DNA from: Pyxicephalus adspersus
Lineage: Eukaryota > Chordata > Amphibia > Anura > Pyxicephalidae
Direction of reading: 5' to 3'
DNA: 64,000 nt
Assembly: GCF_032062135.1 (NCBI RefSeq)
Contig: NC_092861.1
Location: 142,498,973-142,562,972 of the forward strand
Below, piece by piece: positions 34,231-43,880 of the stretch. How positions within the stretch are numbered: position 1 is the first letter of the stretch; each line of letters opens with the position of its first letter. A program made the position numbers and the translations under genes. The notes below the pieces were generated by a model. It had not been told where the DNA came from. It did no database searches and saw only the letters and a program-made list of their open reading frames with translations.

Positions 34231-35129
34231 ACTCATAAATATTCCCTTCCCTTGTGCACAACAGCTGCTGGGACCTAAATATGGAACCTCAAAGGCAAGA
34301 ATCTACCATTTCCTACTATAATAAAACACATTTTTAGGAAACAGATACTGTTTATCTGTTTTATTTAAATTTATTTTAGAATTTAGATCAGTTGGAGAAA
34401 AGCTGATTCTCTTTAAAACCTTATCTATGTAGTTTTACTGGAACTAAACCCACTGATTAATGATTGTTGGCATGATGTGTAAATTAAATAGTGCCACCAC
34501 TAAAAAGGAAAAATCCATTTTAATTCCATGTTGTAATACGACAAAACAGGACAAACAATTAGGGAGATGAAAACTTTCCTAACTATAAAAAACACGAGAA
34601 CATATTCCATTAGATAATTTATGAGATGTCTGGTTGGCAAGTGGCACACATGCCCTTGCTGCTAAATGCTTGGCATCTTTCAAGAGCCAGGGTGGCTGTA
34701 CTATGATGATGTTATTTCCCCCAACTCTCTTGGGAACTCCTAGCTCTTTATCTATTACCCATGAAGAACGATTGTAATGTTGTGCCTGATCTCACCAGCA
34801 CCATTTTTCAGTTCAGTAATGGTTTCAGCAGTGGGCATCTCCGAGTAACTTGGAACTGCAGTTTCTGTATTCATTTAGAATGGCGACTTTCTTTAGTAGG
34901 TAGATCTGGTAGCCTTTTGGTGCGAAACTGGAGAGCAAAATCTTTCTAGGTAGGTTTCTGAGCTACTTTGTGGAACTTGTATTTAGGTCGTATGGATTGT
35001 AGAGTTATAAGTTTTATTCCACTTTAACCCAATAAACCAGTAAGTAAAAGCATTTATGGTAAAAGTACAGACAATTGAGGGTAAGTAGGCCATGCGTGCC
35101 CATTCAACAGCCATTATATAATATGGATG
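34231..35129. other. Unassigned spacer
   Basis: No recognisable gene or repeat. Confidence 0.35.
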
Positions 35130-35210
35130 TATTAATTATAGCAGGAGTTGCCTGAAGACCTAAAAGGTATGGCAAGGGAGTCCCCAAGGTTAAAAGGTCG
35201 GGAAACACTG
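35130..35210 (+). repeat. Charlie-like hAT MITE, 3' fragment
   Basis: ATTATAGCAGGAGTTGCCTG, AAGACCTAAAAGG and GGTTAAAAGGTCGGGAAACACTG (end) correspond to the right third of the copies at 25580 and 56086. The left part is missing. Confidence 0.7.
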
Positions 35211-35445
35211 ACTAAGATAGTAAGAAAGAGGAGCTTTCTCCAAAATAGGAGAACCTTTCTCGTTTGCTCTCTAATCCGATTGACAACATAGACCTTAAAA
35301 GTCCCTTTTGGGTATACAAACAGCAATGAAGTACTTAATTGAGATTATTGCCCTTTCCTTCCTCGGTTACAATAATCTTCAATTTATCATAGTCCCCTAA
35401 TTATCATGGTTATGATATGACTTTAATGCAAGTATATCTGTACCA

Positions 35446-35700
35446 CAATGGGTGGCTCTGAGGTTAGCACTCTGGCTTTTACAGTGCTAGGTCCTAGGTC
35501 CAAATTTCAGCCAGAACACAATCTGCATGGAGTTTGCAGGTTCCCCCCGTGTTTGAGTGGGTTTCCTCCAGGTACTTTGGTTTGGCCCCACATTCCAAAA
35601 ACATGGTATTAGATTATTTGGTATCCTCGCAAAATTGACCTTAGACTGTATTAAAGACGTAGGAGTTTCTTTGAGGGACAGCTAGTGTAGAGTAATAATA
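35446..35700 (+). repeat. SINE-like dispersed repeat, plus-strand copy
   Basis: GGGTGGCTCTGAGGTTAGCA, GTGCTAGGTCCTAGG with a B-box-like GGTCCAAATTTC, CTGCATGGAGTTTGCAGG, GTGGGTTTCCTCCAGGTAC and AAATTGACCTTAGACTGTAT. The GCGCTATATAAAT tail is absent, so the 3' end is truncated. Confidence 0.75.
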
Positions 35701-37149
35701 ACTGTCCCCAAACATTGGACTATAGGTTGTTCACATTGGAAAGGAAATTATCTCCTCTCAAGGTGATATTTCACCTAGCTTGGTCAATAGGCTAGGTGCT
35801 GTCCTTTGTTTTTTTTTTTTTTAGATTTCCTTGCATCTGATTCTGTATTTTTTGTAAAGTAAATTTTTACCGCATTCACTAAGCTAAGTGAAAGATTCAT
35901 TGCAAGGTGATAAAACACAATGGTATGTGGCCATTCTAAATTCCTTTAGTAAATTGGCCCATTGTTTAATGATTCGATTGTCTGTGTTAGTTAAGGCTTG
36001 CAGCAAAAACCTATAAAATATATCCCACCAAAAGTAGAACTTAAGTTACATAGGATGCCTGAGATCTGACTTCCAGCTCTGAAGTTATCTGCATAAAGCA
36101 GCAAATGAATCACATGTGCAATAAATTAGGTTTCTGGGAGCATCCCAATCACAAAGAGCATGGCTCCCACAGTTGTCATGATCACAAGGAATTCATTTTT
36201 GACAGTTTTAGAACATCATCGCCTGTAGTTTGGAATGGAAATGGAATTTTACAAAATGCCTAGCTGAGATCTTTTTTATAACTTATTGTTGACAAGGTGA
36301 ATCTTACTTTTAAAGTAACAACGACCCTGCCTTACAAACAGGAAAGAAATAGATGATGGAAGCATTGGGTGTCTTGACATTATTTCACAAACATGGGCTG
36401 AGCACTGGCTTGGTTACACTGAACGCTGACATAAGCTACTGACACGACCCCTATCAACAGTTATGTTACTATCACTTTGTTGGAGATTTCCCAGCTAGAC
36501 ATCCTGACTACTTCTAGGATAAAATGTTCTTCATTTTTAGGATAGCCTAAGCTTGAAAATACTGGACCTTTAAAGTTTAAAGGGGATTTACAAGAAAAAT
36601 AAATACTGCCCCCCACTCACAATATATCTCACTGCCATTGTTTCATGAAAACATATAAATGCACCACCTTGGCCCTTTTTGGGGACCACCGTCCCAGGTA
36701 ATGTTCCAGTTGAGTTGCCAGAAATCACCAAAAGCTGTACACGGACTTATTCTGGTCTCTGTAATCCAAATGGTAGAAATTCTGCAAAGCACTTTGTAAA
36801 GATTTGTGTTCTTATATTTTGCCTTCCCTGTTCAAGCATTTCCCCCAACGGCATTTTTAAATAAAACCTTTCAGTTTTTATTACTTTCTTTATTGTAGAC
36901 CCAGTGGCATCATCACTAGGTTTTTGTGCTTCTTTATCCAATGCAGCCAGAACAAGTCTTGTGGGAGAGGTTGGCAGGGTTCACATGACTGGCAATGAAA
37001 CCCCATTTTGTAGATTCGTACACTGTCCTCTCAACCCTCTTCCCCTAGTCCAGGTATGGGACTTACCAACTAACATGGAGGAGGACTGTCTAGAGGAATT
37101 TAAGGATATGAAGTTGTAAATGGTTTATAGATGAGACCTGTAAGCAAAC
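35701..37149. other. Unassigned spacer
   Basis: AT-rich with no recognisable gene. The end of the preceding SINE-like repeat fades out here. Confidence 0.35.
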
Positions 37150-37633
37150 TAGGGATGAGGGAGAATCACTATAGAAGGATTATTGCGGCTGCATTCTTAA
37201 ATACAGCCGTGGGAATCCTGTCATTGAGCAAACCACTGAGAGGAGGATTCTCATGGCTCCATTCATAAATGCAGCTGGAACACTCCTCCTCTAAGAGTCG
37301 TGCGGCTTGCGTTTATGAATAAACACGGCCGTGGGAAAAATCAGAGGATTTTTCCCATGCTGCATTTATTCATGAGCAGCGAGCTGTGAGACTCACACTG
37401 TGTTCTTGGATAGGGAAACTCTATCCAAGAACACATACAACTAGTAAAGGGCTGCAAGAGCAATCAGGGGAGCGGAGCTGACAGCTCTGCTCCCCTGATT
37501 GGTCTTGCAGGTCCCAAAAATTCGGTCTTGCCGGCTGAATTTACAAAGGCTGTTCTTTCCTACATGTTTGGTAAGCAAGAACTGCCCAATTCGCCTTGAG
37601 ACCGAATTTAATAAATTTTCTCGCTCATCCCTA
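37150..37633. mobile_element. Intact non-autonomous hAT element with perfect 8-bp target duplication
   Basis: Left end TAGGGATGAGGGAGAAT at 37150, right end inverted TAGGGATGAGCGAGAAAAT at 37633. Both sides are flanked by AAGCAAAC (37142-37149 and 37634-37641). The ends are those of the coding hAT fossil at 10292, so it was probably mobilised by the same transposase. The 484-bp interior has no coding capacity and is packed with inverted repeats: 14-nt arms at 37400-37413 and 37421-37434, and a 29-nt-arm palindrome at 37452-37510. Confidence 0.93.
37452..37510. repeat. 59-bp near-perfect palindrome in the hAT element
   Basis: Arms 37452-37480 and 37482-37510 differ at two positions and are separated by one base. 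The core is CAATCAGGGGAGC paired with GCTCCCCTGATTG. Versions occur at 51002-51031 (one arm partly deleted) and 63922-63973 (perfect 23-nt arms). Confidence 0.92.
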
Positions 37634-37641
37634 AAGCAAAC

Positions 37642-38842
37642 CTAATTGAGTGCCCAAAAGTCTCACCTTTTTTAAAAGATTGCAGAAACCAAATTCTCCC
37701 CCTTACTCAAAATCACCTACATATTTTAATGTTAGTTCATTTTTTGTGCTCCTGGGGTTCCTGCTTACTTATCTTTTGCCTAGGCAAGAATGATGTTGGT
37801 GCCCTATGTGTATATTAACAACGGGCTCACTGTTGCTTGGCACCGGCCACCGAGAACACTTTCCACCATATACAGTAGTTTAACATATGGACTTACAGCC
37901 CATGGTTTAGTTGTTAGACACAGAATAATATTTTTCTTGGCAAGTGGTGTCTATGGCAAAAGACAGTTCCTTAGAATAGGTGTCACCAATGGATGATTTC
38001 CCTATATATCCTGTTCTGGAAACAACTTTTGGACTTTCCTTGAATGGGTATTTCATTGACACTGGTCATTAGTAGAAATAATGGGGCGAATCTCCCCAGC
38101 TAGCAATAAAACCTGCTAGAGAGTATAATGTATTCTGTCCAAGAAAAGAAAAAGCATTGCCTAGAGACACACTTTAACAGTCTCTTCATAGGAGAGAAGC
38201 TGGCACATCTTCAGCCTGTTCCTACTTGAGATTTTTGAAGGATTACTTGCCCTGATATATTTTCCTAACAGATGCAGCTGATTGATTAATGGCATTCCAT
38301 GTTTAAAGCTGAAAAGTGTCAGCAAGACCCTCGCCCGGCTGTGCCATTCCCTCTTAGAACAATAGACTGAGATACCAGGGGATCCGTGCCAAGTATTCTT
38401 GAGGATAAGAGGTCATGTGTCGCTTTATGCTTGGAGACAGATATATAAGGACAGGGAAAAGCAGGAGTTTGAGGTTGGAAGGCTCATTGTGTTCTAATAA
38501 TAGGCAGATCACATGAAGCCTAAGTCACCTAGAACAAAGCTTAGTCTGGGGAGGTGAATCAAAGTGCTAGGAATTAGGAACATTTCTTCGACTATCCTCT
38601 GGTGGCCATAAATAGTCCAAGAGAAACACATTACACACACGATGAAAACAGAAGTGACACAGCCTTGGAAAAAAATGTGCAGCCCATTATTGTTATGGGC
38701 CAATATACAGGGAACTATGTTTCATGCCAAGACCACCACTACAAGACCAATCAGGACAGACAGAAAATAGGTCATAAAAAGACAAAATATGTTGATTGAG
38801 GTATGGAAAGGCCCCTCTGCTTAGACATAAATCCCATTAAGC
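37642..38842. other. Unassigned spacer
   Basis: No gene. 38230-38460 is complex and GC-moderate (CAGCTGATTGATTAATGGCA) and might hold a regulatory element, but nothing specific can be shown. Confidence 0.3.
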
Positions 38843-39265
38843 ACTGTAGCTGGCACTCTAGCTTCTGCAGCACTGTGTCCCAGGTTTGATTCCTGGTCAG
38901 GACGCAGTGGCCCTATTTATTAAGGCTCTCCAAGACTAGAGAGGATACTCTATCATCAGTGAACCTGTGTGATCCAGCAAACCTGGAGGGGATTTCTTCA
39001 AAGTCATTTGCTAACAAATGTTTTGAATCCCGGACCAGATCTATTCCAGGTTTGCTGGATCACCCAGCTTCACTCATGAAAGTGTATGCTCTCCAGCCCT
39101 GGAGAGCTTTAATAAGTCAGGCCCAATGTGTAAGGAGTTCTCTCTTAGCACGGAATGGATGTTCTTCCTGTGTTTGTTTGGGCTTGCTTGCTAGCCTGTT
39201 TTCCCCAAAAACCTGCAGTTTGGGTAATTGTGCAATATGGATGAATAAGAATAAAAAATGGAGTG
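38843..39265 (+). repeat. SINE-like dispersed repeat split by a palindromic MITE
   Basis: The head CTGGCACTCTAGCTTCTGCA and B-box-like GGTTTGATTCC end at about 38909. The rest (GTTCTTCCTGTGTTTG, CCCCAAAAACCTGCAGTTTG, GGGTAATTG) resumes after 39124. The element between, 38910-39124, is a separate insertion. Gaps compared with the 35446 copy occur at the junction. Confidence 0.65.
38910..39124. mobile_element. Palindromic MITE, TTTATTAAAGCTC family, copy 4 (nested)
   Basis: Opens GGCCCTATTTATTAAGGCTC and closes GAGCTTTAATAAGTCAGGCCC. Inner arms GTGATCCAGCAAACCTGGA and TCCAGGTTTGCTGGATCAC are perfectly complementary over 19 nt. It is the best-preserved copy in the window, inserted into the SINE-like repeat. 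Confidence 0.85.
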
Positions 39266-39329
39266 GCTGTCTCACTTTAAGAGACATCATTTTTTAAAAG
39301 GCCCGTAAATTTTTGCAAGTGAACCAAAA

Positions 39330-39640
39330 TCATTATATTACATGACTTGGGACAGTGCAGCAGGTGAATTACAGAACACAGGATTAAACAAGGAACTGCT
39401 CTATACATTTGTCAAATGCACAGGCTGCGAAAGTAATACAAGCCTTTACATTGCTAATCAAGGCAGACATGTTACAACAGATGACACGCTTGCTCCGCTG
39501 ACCTCATGTGATTTCCTAATACTCGGGAGGCTCAGGGCTGCAAAAACTTCCAGCGAGGCAGCAAACCACTAGGGGACTCCTGATTACTGCTGTTGAATTA
39601 ATTTCCAGGAAATTGTCGGCTCCTAAAATTATATTACACT
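39330..39640. other. Complex non-coding stretch, candidate conserved non-coding element
   Basis: GCAGCAGGTGAATTACAGAA, TTGTCAAATGCACAGGCTGC, AACAGATGACACGCTTGC and GCTGTTGAATTAATTTCC make 300 bp of complex, balanced-composition sequence without repeats. A 76-codon frame (39342-39572) overlaps it but lacks recognisable motifs. Confidence 0.35.
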
Positions 39641-40342
39641 GATAAAAAAGAAAAATCCCTGCCTGCAAACCAGACTGCTGTCATAGTGTTTGCAAAGGAT
39701 GGCAAAAGGGTGGAAAATAATAAAAAAAAGGCAAATAAGTGTTAAAGTACTAATATTACATCTTAAAGTCTGTGTGATGAGACCAGTCTTCTTTTTATTT
39801 CCATCTGCTCCAGTATTAGAAATCAAGCAATATACTTAACATTTTATTACAAAGTGTTGGCAATTTTTTTGGACAAAATTGATTTGGGTTTGTAAAATAT
39901 TTGTAATTGGTGCAGCAAATGCATCAGGTCGTGCTGAAAATTTTTTTTGGACATTAGGTTCATATGTAATGCTTTATTAGTGGGTGTAAACCCTAACAGT
40001 GAACTTCTCTTCTTTCCTCCCTTTTGTTCTGGTATATACTGCTATATGAATTTGGCAAGTGGAAACAAATGGGTGTTGATCCTATCAGAAATGTATAAAA
40101 TGCTCCACTTATCAGCCTGGCCAGTTCTCCTTTGTAAAGTACAGCATGTTTCCCTTTGATGTTAAAGTGAATGTCATATATGTATTATATGCAAAACATG
40201 CACGTTTCTTTTAAATATCCAACATTTACCAAAAAATAGCTCCTAGATCTTGTTGGGGGTATAAAAAAATGTAATTATAACTTAGGAATTAGTATCAGCT
40301 CAGACCACTTGCTTTTTGCCTAACCACCTAACTCTTATAACT
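39641..40342. other. Unassigned spacer
   Basis: AT-rich, no gene recognised. Confidence 0.35.
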
Positions 40343-40435
40343 CAGGGGTCCCCAACTAGTGGGGAGCAGATTGTTACCATGCTGTGCCAAGGGCCTTGTG
40401 GGCTGCAGACATTTTCAATGTGATGGGATAGATCT
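40343..40435. mobile_element. Possible hAT (Charlie-type) fragment
   Basis: Starts CAGGGGTCCCCAACTAGTGG, a classic Charlie-like end. GTGTCCCCTG near 40435 could be a degraded opposite end. The flanking octamers do not match, so only the left end is reasonably supported. Confidence 0.35.
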
Positions 40436-40940
40436 GTGTCCCCTGTTTATCTGGCTTGCATGAATCTTGGCTTTACATAATGAAAGGGGAGAGAGGACCA
40501 AGATCCTTCCTTCACAGCAAAGACTACTGGAGCCAGCAAGGATGGCCGTGGCTGTGGCCAACCTTCTTCCCTTTCTGGACCATGCAAGAAAATATTTTCC
40601 ATAATTGGCAAGTAAAGATTATGGCACAAGCAGGAACCTGGCACTGCTAAATCCCCAAAGCCACAGTCTTCGTTGCAAACCCTTCCGGGTCCACCACAAT
40701 CCACATCAGCCATTGGATGGTCACTGATGATGTAACATATAATGTTCCTGGCATCTGTGTTTATCTGTGGTAGTGCTGAAAATTGAGATGGGCTCTACAC
40801 TGCATGGGGCATGCGCTGTGCAGTGTTGACAAAAACAAAAAGCCACCAAAAGCAAGAAGCCATCAAGAGTCTAATTTTTTGGCAAACAAGACTTTACATC
40901 ACTTCTACCAAGAACTTCTACTTTCTGGTAATTTTTTCTC
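40436..40940. other. Unassigned spacer
   Basis: Overlapping 64- and 88-codon frames occur on opposite strands over 40447-40713, but neither has recognisable domains. Confidence 0.3.
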
Positions 40941-41203
40941 TTTATTATTATTATTACACAGTATTAATATAGCGCTATCATCATATTACACAGCACTGTA
41001 CAAAGTCCGTAGTCATGTCACTAGTTGTCCCTCAAAGGAGCTCACAATAAAATGTCCCTACCATGGTCATATGTCATTAATACAGTCTACGGTCAATTTT
41101 TGGGGGGAAGCCAATTTACCAAACTGCATGGTTTTGTGACATGGGAGGAAACCAGAGAACCAGGAGGAAACCCACAGTGCTACCACTGAGCAACCGTGCT
41201 GCT
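40941..41203 (-). repeat. SINE-like dispersed repeat, minus-strand copy
   Basis: Minus strand: AGCACGGTTGCTCAGTGGTA at the head, GTTTCCTCCTGG and CAGTTTGGTAAATTGGCTTC, AGACTGTATTAATGACATAT, and a tail GACTTTGTACAGTGCTGTGT then GCGCTATATTAATAC. It is internally shortened between head and middle compared with 2191-2508. Confidence 0.75.
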
Positions 41204-41342
41204 TTTTAGGGGGCTTTTATTTCAACTTTAATACATCTCTGCTGAAACCTAAGGAGAGATAAACTGGTATACATTCTCAATCAAGCAGTGTGTACAACAA
41301 ACAAATAAGAATCAGAATCTGCATAATATAAAACATTCTTTG
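41204..41342. other. Short spacer between repeats
   Basis: Nothing recognisable. Confidence 0.4.
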
Positions 41343-41510
41343 CAAAAACACACAATATAGTGGGACTTTTTAGGCCACTTGAGATCCAATATAAAATTAA
41401 TAAAAACCTTTATTCAAGTACAAAATAAGAACAATAGTGACAGCTGCATAGAAAAATGTATACAAAGAGCAATCCCCTGTATAGACACCAACAATGATGG
41501 CGTTTAATCA

Positions 41511-41549
41511 GTCGACGCGTTTCACAGCAATTGTAACCGCTTCTTCAGG
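41511..41549 (-). other. CTGAAGAAGC...GAAACGCGT motif
   Basis: Minus strand CCTGAAGAAGCGGTTACAAT then TGCTGTGAAACGCGTCGAC. AGCGGTT can pair with AATTGCT (with G-T wobbles). A shorter-matching relative lies at 22494-22530. It resembles a hammerhead ribozyme core (CUGANGA...GAAA), but the spacing between the stem and GAAA is not canonical. Confidence 0.45.
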
Positions 41550-41999
41550 ACATATTAGATCTACAATATATAGACATATATTCAAATTTTATAAATAGAA
41601 TATTAATATCTCTCAGTTTATAATTAATCATAATTATAAACATTCTTACCTACAATGATGGGATGCTCATGATTGTTCATACAACTTTTTGCACATGGTA
41701 TAAAACAAGCAAAAGGAAGGCAATAAGAGACACAAAATACATCAAAATAAATTATTTTAAAAAAAGGAAGACTGACAAAAGAAAAAAAAAAAATTACTTG
41801 AATAATTTATTAATAAAACCAATGTATTTGCTTGTATTTACAGTAAATTGATTTAAAAAATTAAAAAAGTTTTATTAGTTATTTATTTATAATTTAATAT
41901 TATAATTAGTGTAAGTAAAGAATATTTATTAAATGTGTAAGGATGTATAATTGTGCATATTTGAGTTAATAAAGTGTAATTTTGCATTGTTAGAATTAT

Positions 42000-42049
42000 C
42001 TATGGTCACTATCATGGATTGCACTGCAAATCCATGATAGTGACCATAG
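42000..42049. repeat. Perfect 21-nt stem-loop
   Basis: Arms 42000-42020 and 42029-42049 are exact complements around the 8-nt loop GCACTGCA. It lies directly inside the right inverted arm of the 41343-42175 element. The stem contains GGTCACTATCATGGATT, and part of it (GTGACCATAG) abuts a copy of GGTCACTATTG in the arm. Confidence 0.93.
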
Positions 42050-42414
42050 CAATTGTATACAATTTTTTATGCAGCGGTCACTATTGTTGCTATTTTGTAC
42101 TTGAATAAAGGTTTTTATTGGTTTTATATTGGATCTTAATTGGCCTAAAAAGCCCCACTATATTTTGTGTTTTTGTATAGTCTGTATTAGGGATGTGTCC
42201 TTGTAAACAGATAGAGGAATTCACACACAATTTTTACCTATTATAAAACATTTTTTATAATTATTTTTAGCAATGTTGTGTTGACCTGAGTTCATGTTGG
42301 CCAGATTTCAATAAAATGGGCCATCACCAGTAATGAATATTGGAAGCCATATCATGCAGGACAACCTTTATCTCATGCTTCAGTGTGGATGACCTAGACA
42401 ATATTGTGTGCAAG

Positions 42415-42865
42415 CTAAAGCCTTGTACAGATATCAGATAATTGTCACTGGAAATTATCTTTTGTGATGTTTTCAGTAATAGATGAAGGAACAAGCATTG
42501 TACATACAGAACCATTTTGTTCTAGATTGTAAGCTCTTCGGGGCAGGATCCTCTCCTCCTCCTGTGTCACTGTCTGTATTCGTCTGTCATTTGCAACCCC
42601 TATTTACTGTACAGCACTGCATAAAATGTTGGCACTATATAAATCCTTAATAATAATAATAATAATAATAATAATATTAATAGGGAAGGGAGAGGGAGGA
42701 CGAGCAAGTGATACCCTGCTGTGCTCAGAATAGCGGTTATACCCGTCAGTCATTCATCAATCCACCATGGCAGATGGATAGACGTCAGGGGACCGCTGTA
42801 CACATTAGATTTTCACCCAAGACGAATGGTTATGGCTATTATCGGAAGTGTGCACATATCCTAAG
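42415..42865 (+). repeat. Dispersed repeat, GCTGTACACACAG family, interrupted copy
   Basis: AGCCTTGTACAGATATCAG, ATTGTCACTGGAAATTATC and GCATTGTACATACAGAACC lead up to 42520; GGGAAGGGAGAGGGAGGACG and AAGTGATACCCTGCTGTGC continue after 42683. In the 21475 copy these parts are contiguous, so 42520-42683 is an insertion. Confidence 0.65.
42520..42683 (+). repeat. SINE-tail-like repeat with (AAT)n end, nested
   Basis: AGATTGTAAGCTCTTCGGGG, GTCACTGTCTGTATTCGTCT, ACTGTACAGCACTGCATAAA and TTGGCACTATATAAATCC, then (AAT)n at 42647-42681. The tail GCACTATATAAAT plus microsatellite is the usual 3' end of these SINE-like repeats. A second copy is at 49309. Confidence 0.75.
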
Positions 42866-42885
42866 AGTCCCATCTTTCCAATGGT

Positions 42886-43096
42886 TGCTGGGGGTTCCTT
42901 GAGCAGTTTGTGACTCTCAGGTCAGTATAAGTGACACCAATGATCTTTTTGTCAATCTGTAAGGGTGACATTCTTCCCACTGACCACCAAACAAATATAC
43001 TGTGATCTGTGAATATAGTAAATATAAAAGGGGGGACCTGAAGACCTGAAAGTTATTTCAAGGGTTCCCTTATGTTACAGTAGTCAGGAAAGTCTA
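42886..43096 (+). repeat. Charlie-like hAT MITE, degenerate copy
   Basis: GGGGGTTCCTTGAGCAGTTT, GTGACACCAATGATCTTTTT, CCCACTGACCACCAAACAAA and CTGAAGACCTGAAAGTTATT match the family in order. Both terminal CAGTG motifs are missing or eroded. Confidence 0.75.
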
Positions 43097-43179
43097 CTCT
43101 ACGGAATTGCACTCCTCAATGAAGGAGAATTTCAGTTAAGAAAGAAAATATCCCCCACATTTCCATCCACAATGGATGA

Positions 43180-43570
43180 TTGACAACAGACTTGCTTTGC
43201 ATCTTTGATTGAGGTAACCAGAAGCGTGATCACGCGGACTCCAGATACACTTTGATCCATCCTAAAAGCGCTGATCCAGAACAATTGGCCGGCTCAATAC
43301 TGCAAGGTCACCTCTAATTGTTCCCCTCCAGCCCTTTTCTTCTGTCTGGTAGGGACACACAGGCCGAGGAATCACCTATTATTGTCTGTGTCAAGAACGG
43401 CCTCATTGGCGCTAATTACTCGGGCCAATTAGCACCAAATGGCCCCTCGCCACATTGCAGCCGATCGATTGACATGACCATAGTTCAAGATATTGTGTGT
43501 GCTGATCAATACGAGTTAATGGTGAACATAATAAGGGAAGGGTTTGCTCTAACAAGACCTCATGGATGAG
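43180..43570. other. Complex non-coding stretch, candidate conserved non-coding element
   Basis: Holds GAACAATTGGCCGGCTCAAT, GGCGCTAATTACTCGGGCC, CAATTAGCACCAAATGGCCC and GCCGATCGATTGACATGACC. CpG-retaining, complex and repeat-free, it is the strongest enhancer-like stretch in the window by eye. Part of it is covered by an 83-codon frame with no recognisable domain. Conservation is untested. Confidence 0.4.
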
Positions 43571-43744
43571 AGATACTTATAAATAGGAAAATAATAATAA
43601 TTAAATGATTGTGGAATAAATTAATTTGTCTGTCCGGCTTTTTAACCATTTGTGTGTCCTATTGTTAAAAAAAGTTGTATATGGTAAAGAGGAGCTGTTG
43701 TCTTTTCTCATTCTTCAATTCAGGTAGACATACCAGACACCAGG

Positions 43745-43880
43745 GGCTCCATTTATCAAACAGGGAATCAAACATCCCATCAAACATTCCCTAGTGGGAA
43801 TCTTTCAGGTCCATGTGTTTTAATGGCAGTAATTGATTACCACCAGGGAATGTCAGATTCCCTTTTTTATGAATAGAACC
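43745..43880 (+). repeat. Small dispersed repeat with GGTCCATGTG...GGCAGT core
   Basis: CATTCCCTAGTGGGAATC, CAGGTCCATGTGTTTTAATG, GGCAGTAATTGATTACCACC and AGGGAATGTCAGATTCCC. It is the inverted partner of 13706-13816. Confidence 0.65.

Larger units (their letters stand above)
41343..42175. mobile_element. DNA element with about 123-bp terminal inverted arms
   Basis: 41343-41465 and 42053-42175 are reverse complements at roughly 90% identity by eye (shared words ACCTTTATTCAAGTACAAAA, GAACAATAGTGACAGCTGCA). The 590-bp middle is very AT-rich from 41560 onward. It contains a GAAACGCGT motif (41511-41549, minus) and a perfect 21-nt hairpin at 42000-42049. No clear target duplication was found. 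It is non-coding and its superfamily is undetermined. Confidence 0.75.

Noticed and set aside
35446..35520. A functional tRNA gene
   Set aside because: There is a tRNA-like head and a B-box-like word, but no cloverleaf or anticodon arm; the rest matches the SINE-like family.
41511..41549. A proven hammerhead ribozyme
   Set aside because: The core order is suggestive, but the distance between stem and GAAA is wrong for a canonical core, so it is reported only as a motif to test.
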